In this document: positions 21,579-35,105 of the stretch, piece after piece
How the letters are laid out: each line of letters starts with the position of its first letter
Numbering within the stretch: position 1 is the first letter of the stretch
NCBI GenBank assembly: GCA_018697195.1
Contig: JAGMWU010000122.1
Span: 1,537 to 65,536, forward strand
Direction of reading: 5' to 3'
DNA length: 64,000 nt
Source: Certhia americana
Lineage: Eukaryota; Chordata; Aves; Passeriformes; Certhiidae
Made by a program: the position numbers and the translations under genes
The notes under the pieces: model-generated
Databases searched by the model: none
What the model saw: the letters and a program-made list of their open reading frames with translations, nothing else
What the model was told of the DNA's origin: nothing

Positions 21579-24500
21579 GTAAGAAAAACTGCGTATACCA
21601 CATAGATTATAATAGATATATACCATAATAAATTCCATATGGTGACAATCAAATCCTAACTAATGAAAAGTGATAGGAAACCTTTCACTGCTTTGTCTGT
21701 GCCAGCCTTCTGTTTGGAGATTAATGGCAACATTACAGATGGTTTTTGCTGTACTAGGGAAAATAAGAAAGATGTTAAAATCCTGGGATGGCTCTTCTTC
21801 AAAAGCACAGGAACTCCCTGCTCAGCGGCTGCCTTAGGGACCTAAGGAATATTTTACCCTCTGGCAGCTGACTGACGCTCACATGGGACCTGTTCCCAGT
21901 TAAGGGAGCACTGTAGGCTTGAGATAGACTATGGTGCTCTCTAGCTGGAATTGCATTCCCAAAAGAGCAGAGATCTTGGGGTCTACAGAAAGCTAAACAG
22001 GACATGCTGTGGGCCTTTTTAAACCAGAAGAATCCCAGCAGGAGGTTTTGCCTTCAAAGATGGAGAAATGGTTGCGGACATAATCTGAAAAAAGAACAGC
22101 ACCAAACATTCCTGATTGTTTTTGGAAAAATGCTGATTTCAGTTATTTCCCCAAAAACATTAAAACTGCATAGGCAGGTTCTTTCTAAATACATTAAATA
22201 TGTTATTATAATGCAGAAATGTTCCCAATTCCTTCCCACAGCTGAAGTCTATTGCAACACCGGTGCTTTATCTCCAGAAGATAATGAGACCAACCATCCT
22301 TTTTCATGCAGAATACTGTCCATAGATACAGGGTTTCACTATCCATAGAAAGTAGGATTTTTACATTGATACTGATTTTCCTCTGCTTATCTAATGATGG
22401 TTCCTTTTTAGGCTTGTAGAAGCAAGCACAGTTCCAAAGAATTACTTCTAATATACAGTTATCACTCTGAACACAATTATAGTGCTATAAACATCCCATG
22501 ACTCAACTTTAGGCTTCATTAGGAGTAGCACGACTGACCACAAAAGGATTTGGTCCCATAGTGTTTCCCATATTAGTCCTCATGTTAAACAGAGACTGGA
22601 AACACTCCTCATCCTGAGCCCCATTCATAGTTTGTACTCCCTTTTTTTTCCCTTTCCACTGTCCTGATAGCCCTCTGTTTCCATCTTCATCTGATACCTA
22701 TCTCAGAATCTAATACCCATAATACTGAGTTACAAATGATATTTTTGAGACTGTTTGCTGACTGTCTCAGGCATGGATATCTAGGATCCTCGATCAGTAT
22801 CTTTCTCTACCTTTCTGAAATGTGCTTTGACCAGCTTATACATGAAGAAATTGGTCTCAGATTTCCAAGGTGTTCCTCTCAGCTGTATGCTTTTATTTTC
22901 AGACATGCTGTCCCTGGTGACTTGAATTTAAATTCCTAAAGAGATGTAGATACATGTCTAAATGTTTGAAAATGTTGCCCAGTACCTTCACATGGAATGT
23001 GGAAACAATAAAAACTGGAATTTCCACCTTCAAGGAGTATCCATTTGTATGATATAGGTTTCAGATTCTCTCTACTGAAAAAAACTCCAAAACTAAACCC
23101 AAACAGAACAATAGCACATTGTTACTATCATTGGAGCTGGAAATCAGGAAGTTTTCCCTTTAGTGTTGCTTTACTGTGAATACAGCAGGATGTAAACTCC
23201 ATTTCATGACATCACAAGAGAGACTTAACTCTCCTCACCTGCTGAGGAGGGTCTTTCTTTCAGCAAATGTGTGTGAATCAGTAATTTGCCTGCTCAACGG
23301 AATCTTGGCTTCCATTTTGAAAGCCCTTCTCTGTATCATTCAAGTAAAGATTTTTAAATGATTGTTAATATAGTGGAACCCTAACCTGTACCCTTGACAG
23401 AGGAGTGAAATAATATAATGAAGTGATGTCTTAGAACTGGCATGTACGATATAAAATACAAAAGGTTCTTTCAGTCAGTGAATAACTCCCACATAGCAAT
23501 TAGTAGAAAAAGATTAATATTTTAATGTACAGTACCTACAGCCAACCTACTTGAAATCAGACAGATCACCTTCAGTTCCTTGACTTTATGGGAGAAATCT
23601 TGGCATTAAAAACATACAAACAAGTTCCACCTTCTACCCGCATGTTTCTAACTTGAAATTGCTCTCAAGGGGAATGAAATATAGTAAAAAAGGTAGCTTG
23701 TTATGTTGGGCATGAACTACTGTATTTTTTATTTTCTTCAGTAAACTCATTGTTCTGCCATCTGCTGCTGAATACAAGTTTTCCCTGCCTTCCAGTGTGA
23801 AGCACAACACACTGTACTGTGGTGCTAAAGCTGTGCTTAACACCCTTACACCCTTAACCTGTCTGCTGCAGACCGCAGCGGGATCCTGAGAGATTAAGGA
23901 AGGAGGCTGTGTGGTTCTTTGGGAGAACTGGAGTTTTAGTCCTCCCTCAAGCCCCTTTGAGACCAGTTGTTGCTGCTACATCAATAAGACCAGGTGGGTG
24001 GACAATCTGATATGTCTATCACCCTGCTTTGACCTGCACTTTCTCCTTCATACAGTAATTCTTTCTATATCCACTTCTGAGGACAGAAAATAATAGGCTT
24101 ACATATCAAAAAGATGTTAGGTAACAATTTCTATTTTTAAGGAATAAGAGGTCTAGAGAGCACATGGAATTGCCATTGCAGGTCTTAAAATACACTCAAG
24201 GTGATGAGACAAATACCTTCTAGAATTGGTATAGATTGATTTTGCCTTAGGGCAAGTCCTCACAAATGTATTTTCTATTACTCTAATTTAAGATAAAAAG
24301 ACAGCAGAAGAGGGCAAAACATGAGAGCAACATAAAACTGGGCTTGTCTCCTGCATCCTGTAATTATTTTTTTACATTCCTGATAAAATCTGAAAAGTAC
24401 TTTGATTTTCCAAACTTTTTGCTACATCCCTCGTAAAGGATTAGGAGCAACAAAGATTCAGATGAAAGCTGGACAAGTAGCAAAAAAGAGCTGGAATACA

Positions 24501-25119
24501 GAGACTTCTCAGGCTGCCGAGAAAAGTCTGAAAATTCCATTCCTTGGGCAGACCCATCAGCATGCACCAGCACTTTCGTGGTGCACCAGTGTGAAGAAGG
24601 GCAAGATGCAGAGTGGAGGTCTCCATTCTTATTATTTTTTTTTTTTAAATTTTTTTTTTTAAGAAAAATCTGGAAGTCAATTTTTAAAAACCTGTCAAGT
24701 TGTGTACCTAAAATACAAAGCACTATTTGTTCTGGGAAGGTGGTTAGCTCACTTCCACTCTCCATCACATGCCTAATGGCTTTTCCAGCTAAACGGTGCA
24801 TCATTTATGTTTCAAGCATGGCTTTGTGTAGGTTGTCAGCTGGAATGAAGATGTGTAATTTTCCTTGGGCTGAAATAATATCTTCCACACCAGCGCTGTT
24901 GCATTTGCTCTTCTCCAGCATACATGTGCTGACATTCTGTCACAGAATTGTGCATTGACGGTTTTCACGGGGAGAGGACATGCACAAAACCAAATCCGAT
25001 AAAATTTTCTAAGCGCTTATGTTTCACATCCTGATAATTTTAAGTGATGGGAGAAGCTTCTGCAGCTCTGGCTGGAGCGTGCGGTGTGTGACCAATACAA
25101 GTGCATCCTCCTCCTCCTC

Positions 25120-25222
25120 CCCATTTGGATTCTACCAGTTGACTTCTGCCTATGGCAGGGGGCTGGAACGAGATGATCTTAATGTCCCTTTTAATCCAAA
25201 CCACTCCATGATTCTATGACTT
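25120..25222 (+). mobile_element. CR1 3' end fragment, plus orientation
   Basis: GGCAGGGGGCTGGAACGAGA, then TGATCTTAATGTCCCTTTTA and CCACTCCATGATTCTATGAC, form a classic CR1 3' terminus. Confidence 0.9.
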
Positions 25223-25871
25223 AGTACAAAACCTGCTTTGATTTCTAAGTGACTCTCAATTTACTCCCAGGTTGTTTATTTTCAGTGATACATACACCAG
25301 GAAATATGTACTCTATTTTAAAGCAATAAAAGGATTTCAGAAGGTGTATTTATCTATGAGGACAATTATTTGAAGTCAGATCTCAGTGGGTTGTTAGCAA
25401 AGGTTAGATGATACAAAAGAAATAAAAAATGACAGTATAATCACAGCAGTAGTTGTGGTAAATTGAACAAAACAGTCCCCACTCTCACCTTGCTGTTTAG
25501 ACTGGCACAAAACTCCACCACTCTTATCCTAGCTAAATCAGGGGATGCAGATCCAAGGTGTAGGCAGCTCACTCATGGGTTACTGGAGATGTTTTAAGTC
25601 TCTTCATGGGCAAGTAGCTAAAGCTGTCTTCTAGTTCAGCGTATGTACAGTGGTTTGGTAACCTGGGATAGACAAATCTTACATAGGATGACAACTAAAG
25701 GTCAGTACAGCTTGCTTAAGATTCCTCCTGCCTGTGTGAATCTGCCGTAGTGGTTAGCAGTACACCCAAGATATATAATTCTTTCTAAATTTAGCAGACA
25801 GTTATTATTGGGACAAAGAAAGAAATGTCATTATTGGAAATTATTTGAGATTAAAAATCAAAATACTGGAA

Positions 25872-25943
25872 AGATAATTTCTTATTGCATAAGATAATTG
25901 TTGACTGGAGAGATAATTTCTTATTGCATAAGATAATTGTTGA
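25872..25943. repeat. 39-bp tandem duplication
   Basis: AGATAATTTCTTATTGCATA followed by AGATAATTGTTGA starts at 25872 and again at 25911 with no mismatches. Confidence 0.95.
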
Positions 25944-28900
25944 GCCTTAATGCACAATTCTCTGTGCATTTAGGTATCAGAAAGTATTTAGCATATAATG
26001 GCACTTAAATGGTTCCAAATTAAATGTATCATGGAGAGTTTCAAGGATGCCCAGAAGTACTATCCTTGCTATATTGTTTCATTGCCTGATTGCTCCTGTA
26101 ACTAGGGAAGTGCAAGGATACGTTCCAGTATTTATTTTTCTCTCTTTTCTAAGAAATTACATCAATATTTCACTGGCCATTCCCATACTGAAACTGGCTG
26201 AGGAAACCCCTGGAAAAGTGGGCTGGAAGGGATGCGAGAATGGAAAAACAGGATAAAAGGTATTTGGAGCTGTAGATTAATGACAGCATTTGAGACCCTG
26301 TTGCAGGCAAATTGCATCACACTAACGTCATTGCATAGTCTGATCTGGGCATTGTAACAAGATCAGAAACTCTTTTCTTATATTTTAACCAAAAAGATAT
26401 CCCATCTTGCTGCATCACTGACTGCTCTTTTGGACAGCTCCTCTGAACTGACCTTCCATCTCACTTTTGTAACAATGAGGGCTGGGATGGTGTTATTTTT
26501 GCTCCTAGACATGCTGATAAGTCTTGTGAAAATATTTGAGAGTTTAATTGGGTAGCTCCTCTTAGTTTCAAAAAAACCAGGGGCACTGTTCCAATTAAAC
26601 ATTGCTGCAGGCTTTGATGCCCTGAGTCTCAGTACCTGCACAGATCCTCTGCCCTTAGTGTAAAATCAACTCCTCTCAGATAAACCCAGAAATAAAACAA
26701 TGTATTTTGCTCCTAAATAGGTAGACTTTGACAATAAATGGTTATACTCTGATATGAATGTGACACAGATAAGGAAACTGTCACTGAAGTGTACTCAACA
26801 GCATTTTTCATTTTCATGGCTCAGTAGTTGTTTTGTCTCCAGCTGCTCAGGAGACTGGGCAATGGTAAAAAAACCAAAATACAGGATAGAGAAGATGTTC
26901 CCACTTAGTAGTGAAAGCCATCAGATTGACAGACACTGAAATCAATCTCTTGTCATCACAAGTGAAGAAATCCAGCGTGGGCAGTGCCCTCTGCAACATT
27001 CCTCCCCTTTGCCTGAGACTTGTTGCTCCGAAATAGATGCCTGGCAAGATGGGGAGGTGATGTTCTCTCTGTTTTGGGGGGTGCTCCATGTGGTGCATGG
27101 AAATGATGTATTCCCATTCTCCCAGAAGGATGGAGCAGAACAGAACACAACCCTGAATATGTTGGTAATCTGCTCTGAGCATGGACTGTTCTCTCCGACA
27201 TGGATACTCACTCCAGCATGCATTCAGGCTTTTCCACTTAATATTTGCCTGCCTGAAAACTAGAGAATGGATTGGGAACAGCCACACTGCCATGAAATGG
27301 CTTTTTGTCACCTCACGTTCCTGTCACATGTCATGCCATCAGCAATTTCCGTTTAAAGAGAAGACACTGAAGCTGTACACATTCTGGCTGATGTAAGTCA
27401 GAAATAAGGCAATTACACATACCCATCCCTGAGAAGGTTGTCTCTAGAGCAGGGACTCCTCTTTCCAAACTAAAAGTAGCAAGGCCAGTTCAGAAAACAC
27501 TGCAAAGAAAAATACATTTCAGAAGTCCTAGTTATAAATGCAAAGTCTGGGTTATAAATTTGAGTTGTTAAAGGACTCTTTTTTGCTCTTGATGAAGGAG
27601 CAAAAAGCTTTCCATCATGTAACAAAAACATGACCTAAAAGGAAGGCTACTGGGATTCGCTGAAAGGGACAGATTTACATTGATTTGGTCAGGCTGCTAG
27701 ACTTAAATCACTTTTCTCCATCCTGGGAGGAGTAGGAGGAATGTACATGTGGGGTTCCAGCAGAAAGTCCCACTTTTCACTAAAGAGTCTGGGCACATGG
27801 ACAGCAACCAGGTTAATCTGTAGGAGAGATCCTAACCTAAGAAAAGCCTTTTTTTAAGAGAAGATGCCACAACAGACTCTACCCAATTCAGAGCTAGGAT
27901 AGACAAGCTGTTCAGAATCTCTCTACTGTTAACACCTGACAAACATAAATGTCAGTTCACTCAGTGGAGAGACAGAAGGATACATCGGCCAGCAATAAAC
28001 AAATGGTGAAACTGCTAGGAGGGACAATCAAAGGGTATAAAATGAGTTTGAGACTTAAAATAAGAATTAAGACTAGTAAATAATTCTATTCAGAAATTAT
28101 ATAAATAACAATGGAAAAAAGTGAGTTAAAACTATCCTAAAAACACCAGGCTAGGTAATATAGCTGCAGTTCAGTGTGTATCAGTTCTGTGCTCCTAGCA
28201 CACCAGCTACAAAGCATACAGATATATTTGCATAAATAACGACCAATGCAGCATGACCAATGTACCTTGAAATACCAAAAATAAGTAACACAAAACAATA
28301 ACTATTATGGACAAAAAAAATTCTTTAATGAGTGAATTAAGATTTTGGTTGTTTTCTTCATATTTTGGCTTGGTGTAGAGCAAATGGTTCTGAAAGATTT
28401 TTCTGAGTGGGTGACACTATGCAGCACATGGCAATGATCTAAGTCAGTTGTCACACTGCATTAAAACAGAAAATTTACATTAAAAATACAGCTAAATGAT
28501 ATTTAGGTATTTTACTCTTTTTTTTTTTTTTTTGCAGCATGGAGTTCAAAAGGAACATTTATTTTCTGTGAAGCTGGTACATGAGAAAATGGCCAAAATT
28601 ACTTAAATTGCTTTTCACACCAGGAGGCAAAGGTCTAAAATAAAGCCTTAGAGTATTTTAGAGTTTTAAATAACAATGCCATTCTCTTCCTTTTCAGCTG
28701 GATATGAACAACAGAAAGCTGTCAGAAATAGCTAAAATTCTGCTTTCATAAACAAATTGCAGATATGGTTTGCTCTCTGTCCTTCAGATTTTTGTTGGGT
28801 CTATACAATGTTATTTTGTGTGTTTTTTGAAAATAGTGTTTTTCACCTCCTATTGATCCACTAAGACAGTATCTTACACTCCATAAAGAGAGAAGCTGGG

Positions 28901-29091
28901 CAGCTACTTAAAACCTCCAGTAATATAAGGACTGAGGAAAGAATTGTGGGAAATGATGAAACTTCCTTCTGCCACATTCCCCCAGGGAGGCAGAAAGATG
29001 GGGGAAAAAACAGTCTATCAGTGGAAAGAGAAAACCAAGTATAATTTCATGCAGCTCTGAGAAGGGTTAGACATATGTACTGTGCTCTGTT

Positions 29092-29120
<29 letters not shown>
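29092..29120. repeat. GA dinucleotide microsatellite
   Basis: About 14 uninterrupted AG units. Confidence 0.97.
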
Positions 29121-29123
<3 letters not shown>

Positions 29124-31452
29124 AGAAGGGAAAATGAGTCTCTGTTTCCAGATGGTGGGGGGTTCTAAAGCGTGAAGCATCAGAATGGGTATTCAGGTCT
29201 GGATACATGAACTCAGGTCCAGTTTGGGATGAACAGCATATGAAGAACCAGGAGTAAAGACAATTTTAAGCTTTTGCCGCTTTCTGGAGTTGCTTGCATC
29301 TGTGACACATGTTGATGCCCTCAAGAGGCTTTAATATGAGTTGGGAGGTCTGTCTGCTTTCCCTTCATATCTGAATCATCCCCCAAACCAACTGCTGGGA
29401 GCAACTCACAGCTCAAGAATCCAGTCCTGTGGATTATGAGCTGCACAGAGGGATATCACTTCATGTCCTCCATCCCATCATACAAAATATTTGAGCAACA
29501 GAACTACTGAGCCTCAGAGGTCATATTGCCTGCCTGAGTCTCTCAGATGGCTCTGGAAGCTCAGGAACTGTAAGAGTAGGTTGGGATCTCTGCTGCTGGC
29601 CAAGCTTTGATGCATCAACCAACCTCTAGTGCAATTCAAGGCAAGCAATGAGCTTCTTTCAAGTCAATTCCAGTTTCAGCTAAACACCTAATGCGTCATT
29701 CAGATGCCACCCTTGAGTACTCAGCACTTGATATTCCCAATGTTTGGTGACACCCTGAATCTCCCATACAGGAAAATGAAACATTTTATGGAAGTATCTG
29801 ATATTAAGCTGTCACAATCTGCTACAGTTTCTGAACCCCGTATTAAATATAATGTACAGTACTACTCCAGTGTGGGTGGACAACATAATCAAGGATCCTC
29901 AAAGGTACCTAAATCTGTGAGCAACCTACATACTGTGCCTGCATGAAAGGACATATTCTGGTTGATGATGACAAGAGCTTCTCTTCTAAAAGCACTTTCA
30001 AAAAGCATAATTGGAATTTTTAACCCATGAATCCTTTTTCCATCAGTGATTCCTTCTCCCACCGTGCCACAGCACAGATCTTCCATTTGATGTACAATCT
30101 ACCACCTGGTCTTTCAACACCTGATATGTATGACATGGTTATGTTTGAAAGGATTGAGACTGGGGGAGGAAAAATTAGGCTTTCCATGCATAGTACTTAG
30201 AGAAAGTTTTTTGAGTAAATGGAACAAGCTTGATTTTGTTTGTCTGTGTATGTGCAGCTAAAGGGACTCAGCTATAAGGCTGCTTTTGTGATTTGAACAG
30301 GGTACCATCTCCTCTCCAAAGTCACAGCTCAAGAAAAATCCAAAGGAAAATTACTCCAGTGACTGATCTTAATTTTTAAGGCATAAAGCTTCAGTCCTTT
30401 GATCCCTTTCCCACTCCCACTACTTAGAAATTAGATCTTGGCTTTCTTAATTTTAGGAGATTTAACCCAATGCACCACATTTCTTGTATCTTAGCTTACA
30501 GAAAAATTAATCAGGAGTTCACCAAAGTAAGATGATTTGAGCACATAATGAGGTTGAGATTTGATTGTTGACTTACCTAAAGATAAGAAAACCCATACTA
30601 CTACTACTGAGATGTCTGATTGAGACAGCATCAGGAAAAGTAATTTTTCTCTCAAAAGATTTGAATCATCAGTTGTACCATTCAAAGCCAATACATACAT
30701 GGGTTATTGCAAGTTAACAGGCATCTATCCAGCAACTACCTATAAAGTTGTTTATACTTTAGCGTAAGTTGTGGTTTTGATGTCAGTGGGACTGTTTCAA
30801 GGGGAAAAGCCTAAGTGTTACCAGGACTGTGGCCATAAATTTTGGGTTTATATTGCCTTTTGGAAGGTTACTGCATTTCTGTGATAGGCTAATCAGAGCA
30901 TAGTCTGTCTCTATAGCTTTTTCAGCAAATACTAACTATAAACTGATATATTTTATCTTCCATTAATGTATACTGGAGAGTTTTGCGTTACATTAGTATA
31001 TTTTCTGGTTACTGGCATTATTGAGAAAACTATCTCAGGTTTTCATCTCATTTTCATTTTAGAAAATTTTGAACAACAGTAACAAAGATTTGCTATGTAA
31101 TTTACAAACCCTAATGTTACAGTCTTGATACAATATATTTACTTGCCAGACATCTCCAGGAAAGAAACTCCATTTCTTTCTTTCCTCCTCCCTCTCTGTT
31201 CCACTAGCTGAAAAGCCAATAAAAAAATTCTCCTCCTCCCCAGTTAGATAGAACAAGATCTACGTGCATTTCTCCTAGGCATGTTTTGAGATCCAGAAGG
31301 GGGTGAAAGTAGTTAATGTACAACAGGAACTTGAATTTCAGACACAAACCTGTACCTTTCCATTGACCCTGCTGACATGCTGCAAGCTAAATATTAAAAA
31401 TTTTTTTTGGATCAATTGAAGTCCAGCCTGGGGAGAAGAAACAGTTAAAGAA

Positions 31453-31883
31453 ATGTCTCAATTATACTTGCAATCAGCTAATCAGACTTTATGTGCATCT
31501 GTGGATAGTACAGAACTGAAATCAAGCTCTGATAATGAAACCACAAATGATAAATGGACCGAAGACTCCTTTCCAGGATTAGAAATATTGTGCACAATTT
31601 ATGCTACATATTCTGTGATCATTTCGGTGGGTCTCCTTGGAAATGCAATACTCATCAAAATTTTTTTCAAGATTAAATCAATGCAGACGGTTCCCAACAT
31701 CTTCATCACCAGCCTGGCATTCGGAGACCTGCTGCTTTTGTTAACGTGTGTGCCTATAGATGCAACACGTTACATTGTGGATACCTGGCTCTTTGGAAGA
31801 ATTGGGTGCAAGTTGCTCTCTTTTATCCAGTTAACATCAGTTGGAGTATCAGTGTTTACCCTGACTGTTCTCAGTGCTGACAG
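31453..31883 (+). CDS. BRS3: BRS3 exon 1 (N-terminus to TM3)
   Basis: Codes residues 1-143 plus two bases of Arg144. Ends GCTGACAG|GTGGGT inside the DRY motif, the conserved intron position of bombesin receptors. Confidence 0.97.
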
Positions 31884-34800
31884 GTGGGTCTGTGCAACTG
31901 ATTTGCCAGGAGATGCTGCAGGCTTGAAGTTAGAAATTAATGCAATAGCAGATATTATCATTTTGCGACGCATTGTAATAGACTTGTAAAAATCCTAAAC
32001 TACCAATCTCCCGTGTAATTTAAGAATGTGTGTTAGTAAAATTGTAGCACTTCTTTTTAAAGGAGAGAAATGAGAAAAACTCTATAACTCTTCTGACCTT
32101 TTGTTAGTTTGAAGTACAGTACAAGGGTTTTTCTCAATAGCACAGAAAAGGAAAATGGATTAAGTTGGGAAAGAGACAGTGTATTAGTGCTATCTAGTGG
32201 TACAGTGAAGTAGTCAAGGAAGATGAAAAATAAAACTGAATATGAGTGAAAATTTTTTAACCTATGCACTCAGGGAGGGTTTAAAATCCTAAAACATAGA
32301 AGACTGATGTGGGATAAAAAGCCAAAAGAAAACATGGAACAGACTGGGGGACAAAGGAATGACTTTCATGATTTGATGGCTAATTTTCACCTTGAAAAGT
32401 GCATTTTTCTTTTTTCTCTCGTAGTACTTGTATCTTTTACAGAAATATTTTAGCCCAGGCATCATGAAATTAAACTCAAGTTGTAATGACAGCATTGCTC
32501 AGAGGGATCAGTATTCTGACTGCTGTCAGGAAGCACTGAATCTGTTTTCTGTGTCCTTTCTTGAATGAACAAAACTAAGATGAGATTTCAATGAGATTTC
32601 AGTTCAATCAGCAAGAGCAGGAGCATCAAGGAGTAAAAAAAAAAAAAAGGAAATTTAGTATTAAGAGAGAAAAAGATATTCATCTTGTCTGCCAGCAGTT
32701 GTGGATTGTATGTAATAGTAAATTGTCCATGTGTCCAGAATTTTACCAGTGGTACTGTTACTGTACTCCAATACAATCAGCCAGCACAGGGTTGAATCTA
32801 GGACTCATGTAGACCAAAAGCAGCCTCCACCAGTGGTAGTATAAGGACAAGAAAAGACAAATATGAAGAATAAAAACCTCTCACCAACTACAGATGACAC
32901 GAACAGATGTGTTTTCTGTCTATTTAATAACCTCAAAGGATTTCTCTTCTGGATACTTGTTCAACCTCTTCTTGAACTTGCTTAGCAATGAATTTCACTG
33001 CTTGTACAAAACAACTCCTTTTATTTCTGCACTGCACATGGCTTCATTTGATGGTGCTGGCTCTTGTGTCAGAAGACACAGTGATCCCTATTCCCTATTC
33101 TCCAGACTATTCATGTTGTAATCCATCCTTAGGTTGTTTGTGTTTCTTATATTTAAGGTGTGCAGAGCAACACATGGTAATCAAAAGTTGCATGAATCAG
33201 GGACACTGGTAATTGCACAATTGTCTTTTGCACTCCATTATTTTCCTAATACTACCTAACATTAATAACTACCTAACTCTCCTGCTTTATAAATATGAAT
33301 GAAACCTGCAGCATTATTTTGAGTCAGAGCACTGCACTCAGCAGGGGTCTTAGGCAGATGGAAGAAAGGAGGGAAGAACATGCTTGGTTTCATGCATTTA
33401 TAAAATAGTTAACCTGTTTCATACCTTCATCAGTTTTGCATACTAATACCCTCGTTTGTCTTTCAAGTCAGTGTCACAAAATTAGGAGTGATGATTGCCC
33501 TTAGTCATCCCAATCCAAACTTTAGAAGTCATCCTTACATAGGAAGGTTTTAATGGCAATTCCTGCCTGCCAATCCATTAAAGTACATGACTGAAATTCA
33601 TTTTTACATTACCACTGTAATTCCAAAGAGCTAATGTCTGTTTTCATTCCCAAGAGAATTGCAGCATCCTTTGTTTAACAAGAACAGTAATGGCTTTAGC
33701 CTTAAGAATTTTGCAGTGTCAGTGCTCACATTATTTCTGTGTTTATTCTGATAGTGATGTTGGCTATTTTAGGTACAGAGCCATCGTTAAACCCTTGGAA
33801 CTGCAGACTTCAGATGCGCTCCTGAAGACCTGCTGTAAAGCCAGCTGTGTTTGGATTGTCTCCATGATATTTGCTATCCCAGAGGCTGTTTTTTCAGATT
33901 TGTATTCTTTCAGCAATCCTGAGAAAAATGTAACTTTTGAGGCGTGTGCCCCCTATCCTGTATCTGAGAAGAACCTGCAGGAAGCTCACTCCCTGGTTTG
34001 CTTCTTAGTGTTCTATATTGTGCCCTTAGCTGTCATTTCTGTCTACTACTTCCTTATTGCCAGAACTTTATATAAAAGTACATCCAACATGCCAGCAGAA
34101 GAACATGGTCATGCCCGTAAGCAGGTAAGCTCTGATCAATTTTCCAAAGTCTATTGTGCTGATTAAATGTGAATTCTTAAGTACAAAACTTTACCGGATA
34201 ACGGAGTAAAAAGATCCACAAACTCAGCCCATACCAAATTTGAATCCAAACTCAGCTGCTCACTTAGGCACATGCTCATGACTCATCATTCGTGAGTGTC
34301 CACACTTTCTTAAGGCAAGATGGTTCTTTATCATAGCCCTGTAAACTCAGGAGCTAAAACATTGAATTTTAAACACTGGGACCTCATCCATGTGAGCTGA
34401 CACATTAATTACTGTATTTTCAAATCCTAGTCTAGATGAGAGTGTCATATGATTTATAATGGAAAGGAAATATGCTCTGCACTGGGAATAATTAGTTAAA
34501 AACTTATGAAATAGATTTATTTTCCTGTTTAGCTCTTCCAGTTTGGGGTTTTTGTTTGTTTGGTTGTTTTCTTTTTACTTTTTGCTTTTTTGGCTACTCG
34601 TGCATTTAGACTTTTACACTGCTTTGCAAATCAGAACCAACAACACAAACATTTTACTAATTGCTATTAATACCAGCTATGCATTACTTTCTTGCAGATT
34701 GAATCCCGCAAGAGAGTTGCAAAGACAGTGCTGGCGCTTGTGGCTCTGTTTGCCTTCTGCTGGCTGCCCAACCACATCCTCTACCTGTACCGCTCTTTCA

Positions 34801-35105
34801 CGTACCACGCTTCTGTCGATGCTTCCACCTTTCATCTGATAGCAACTATTTTTTCCCGTGCCTTGGCCTTCAGCAATTCCTGCGTCAATCCTTTTGTTCT
34901 TTATTGGCTGAGTAAAAGTTTCCGTCAACATTTTAAAAAGCAAGTCTCATGCTGCAAGGCTGCAGTCTGTGCAAAGCGTTCAAGTGCTCCCCAAAGCAGT
35001 TCTCCTACCAGAGCCCTGTCAGTCACAGGCAGCATGCATAGCTCAGAAATCAGTGTTACACTACTAACAGACTATAGCATCACAAAAGAAGAGGAAAGTG
35101 TTTAG
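31453..35105 (+). CDS. BRS3: bombesin receptor subtype 3 (rhodopsin-class GPCR), 396 aa, complete
   Basis: A Gq-coupled peptide receptor of the bombesin family on the plasma membrane, linked in mammals to energy balance. Three coding exons, 31453-31883, 33773-34124 and 34698-35105, join in phase to 396 codons plus TAG; human BRS3 has 399. Visible features: N-glycosylation sites NQT and NET in the N-terminus, TM1 with GNAILIK, TM2 with [17 protein letters not shown]3 with [16 protein letters not shown] then YRAIVKP (DRY motif), TM6 [11 protein letters not shown]7 [16 protein letters not shown], and Cys clusters in the tail for palmitoylation. Q126, P204 and R293 match the GRP receptor rather than human BRS3; S314 is BRS3-like. 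The ATG (AAGAAATGT) has A at -3. Next gene downstream is HTATSF1, as in human. Confidence 0.98.
31884..33772 (+). other. BRS3: BRS3 intron 1
   Basis: 1,889 bp, GT...AG. Contains an A-run with AAAGGAAA near 32634-32652. 32925-33125 has a weak resemblance to LINE 5' or mid sequence, not firm enough to name. Confidence 0.85.
33773..34124 (+). CDS. BRS3: BRS3 exon 2 (TM4 to intracellular loop 3)
   Basis: Starts with the last base of Arg144, then YRAIVKPLE. Includes TM4 [15 protein letters not shown], extracellular loop 2 with FEACAPYP (disulfide Cys202 and P204), TM5 [20 protein letters not shown], and ends HARKQ|GTAAGC. Confidence 0.97.
34698..35105 (+). CDS. BRS3: BRS3 exon 3 (TM6, TM7, C-tail)
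   Basis: Starts after TTTCTTGCAG with [22 protein letters not shown]6, TM7 and helix 8 are intact. The Ser/Thr-rich tail ends in [18 protein letters not shown] and TAG. Confidence 0.97.
   Translation: MESRKRVAKTVLALVALFAFCWLPNHILYLYRSFTYHASVDASTFHLIATIFSRALAFSNSCVNPFVLYWLSKSFRQHFKKQVSCCKAAVCAKRSSAPQSSSPTRALSVTGSMHSSEISVTLLTDYSITKEEESV

Larger units (their letters stand above)
21579..31452. other. intergenic region between ADGRG4 remnant and BRS3
   Basis: About 9.9 kb of AT-rich sequence. It holds a CR1 3' end at about 25120-25222, a 39-bp tandem duplication at 25872-25943, a GA microsatellite at 29092-29120 and several T runs. I see no coding exon or RNA gene. Part of it will be BRS3 upstream control sequence, but no element is identifiable. 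Confidence 0.5.

Noticed and set aside
24630..24661. Retrogene poly(A) tail (T run)
   Set aside because: No coding match or target-site duplication beside it; treated as a simple T-rich run.
32925..33125. Old LINE or LTR fragment in BRS3 intron 1
   Set aside because: Only vague similarity to CR1-type sequence; no diagnostic end or duplication.
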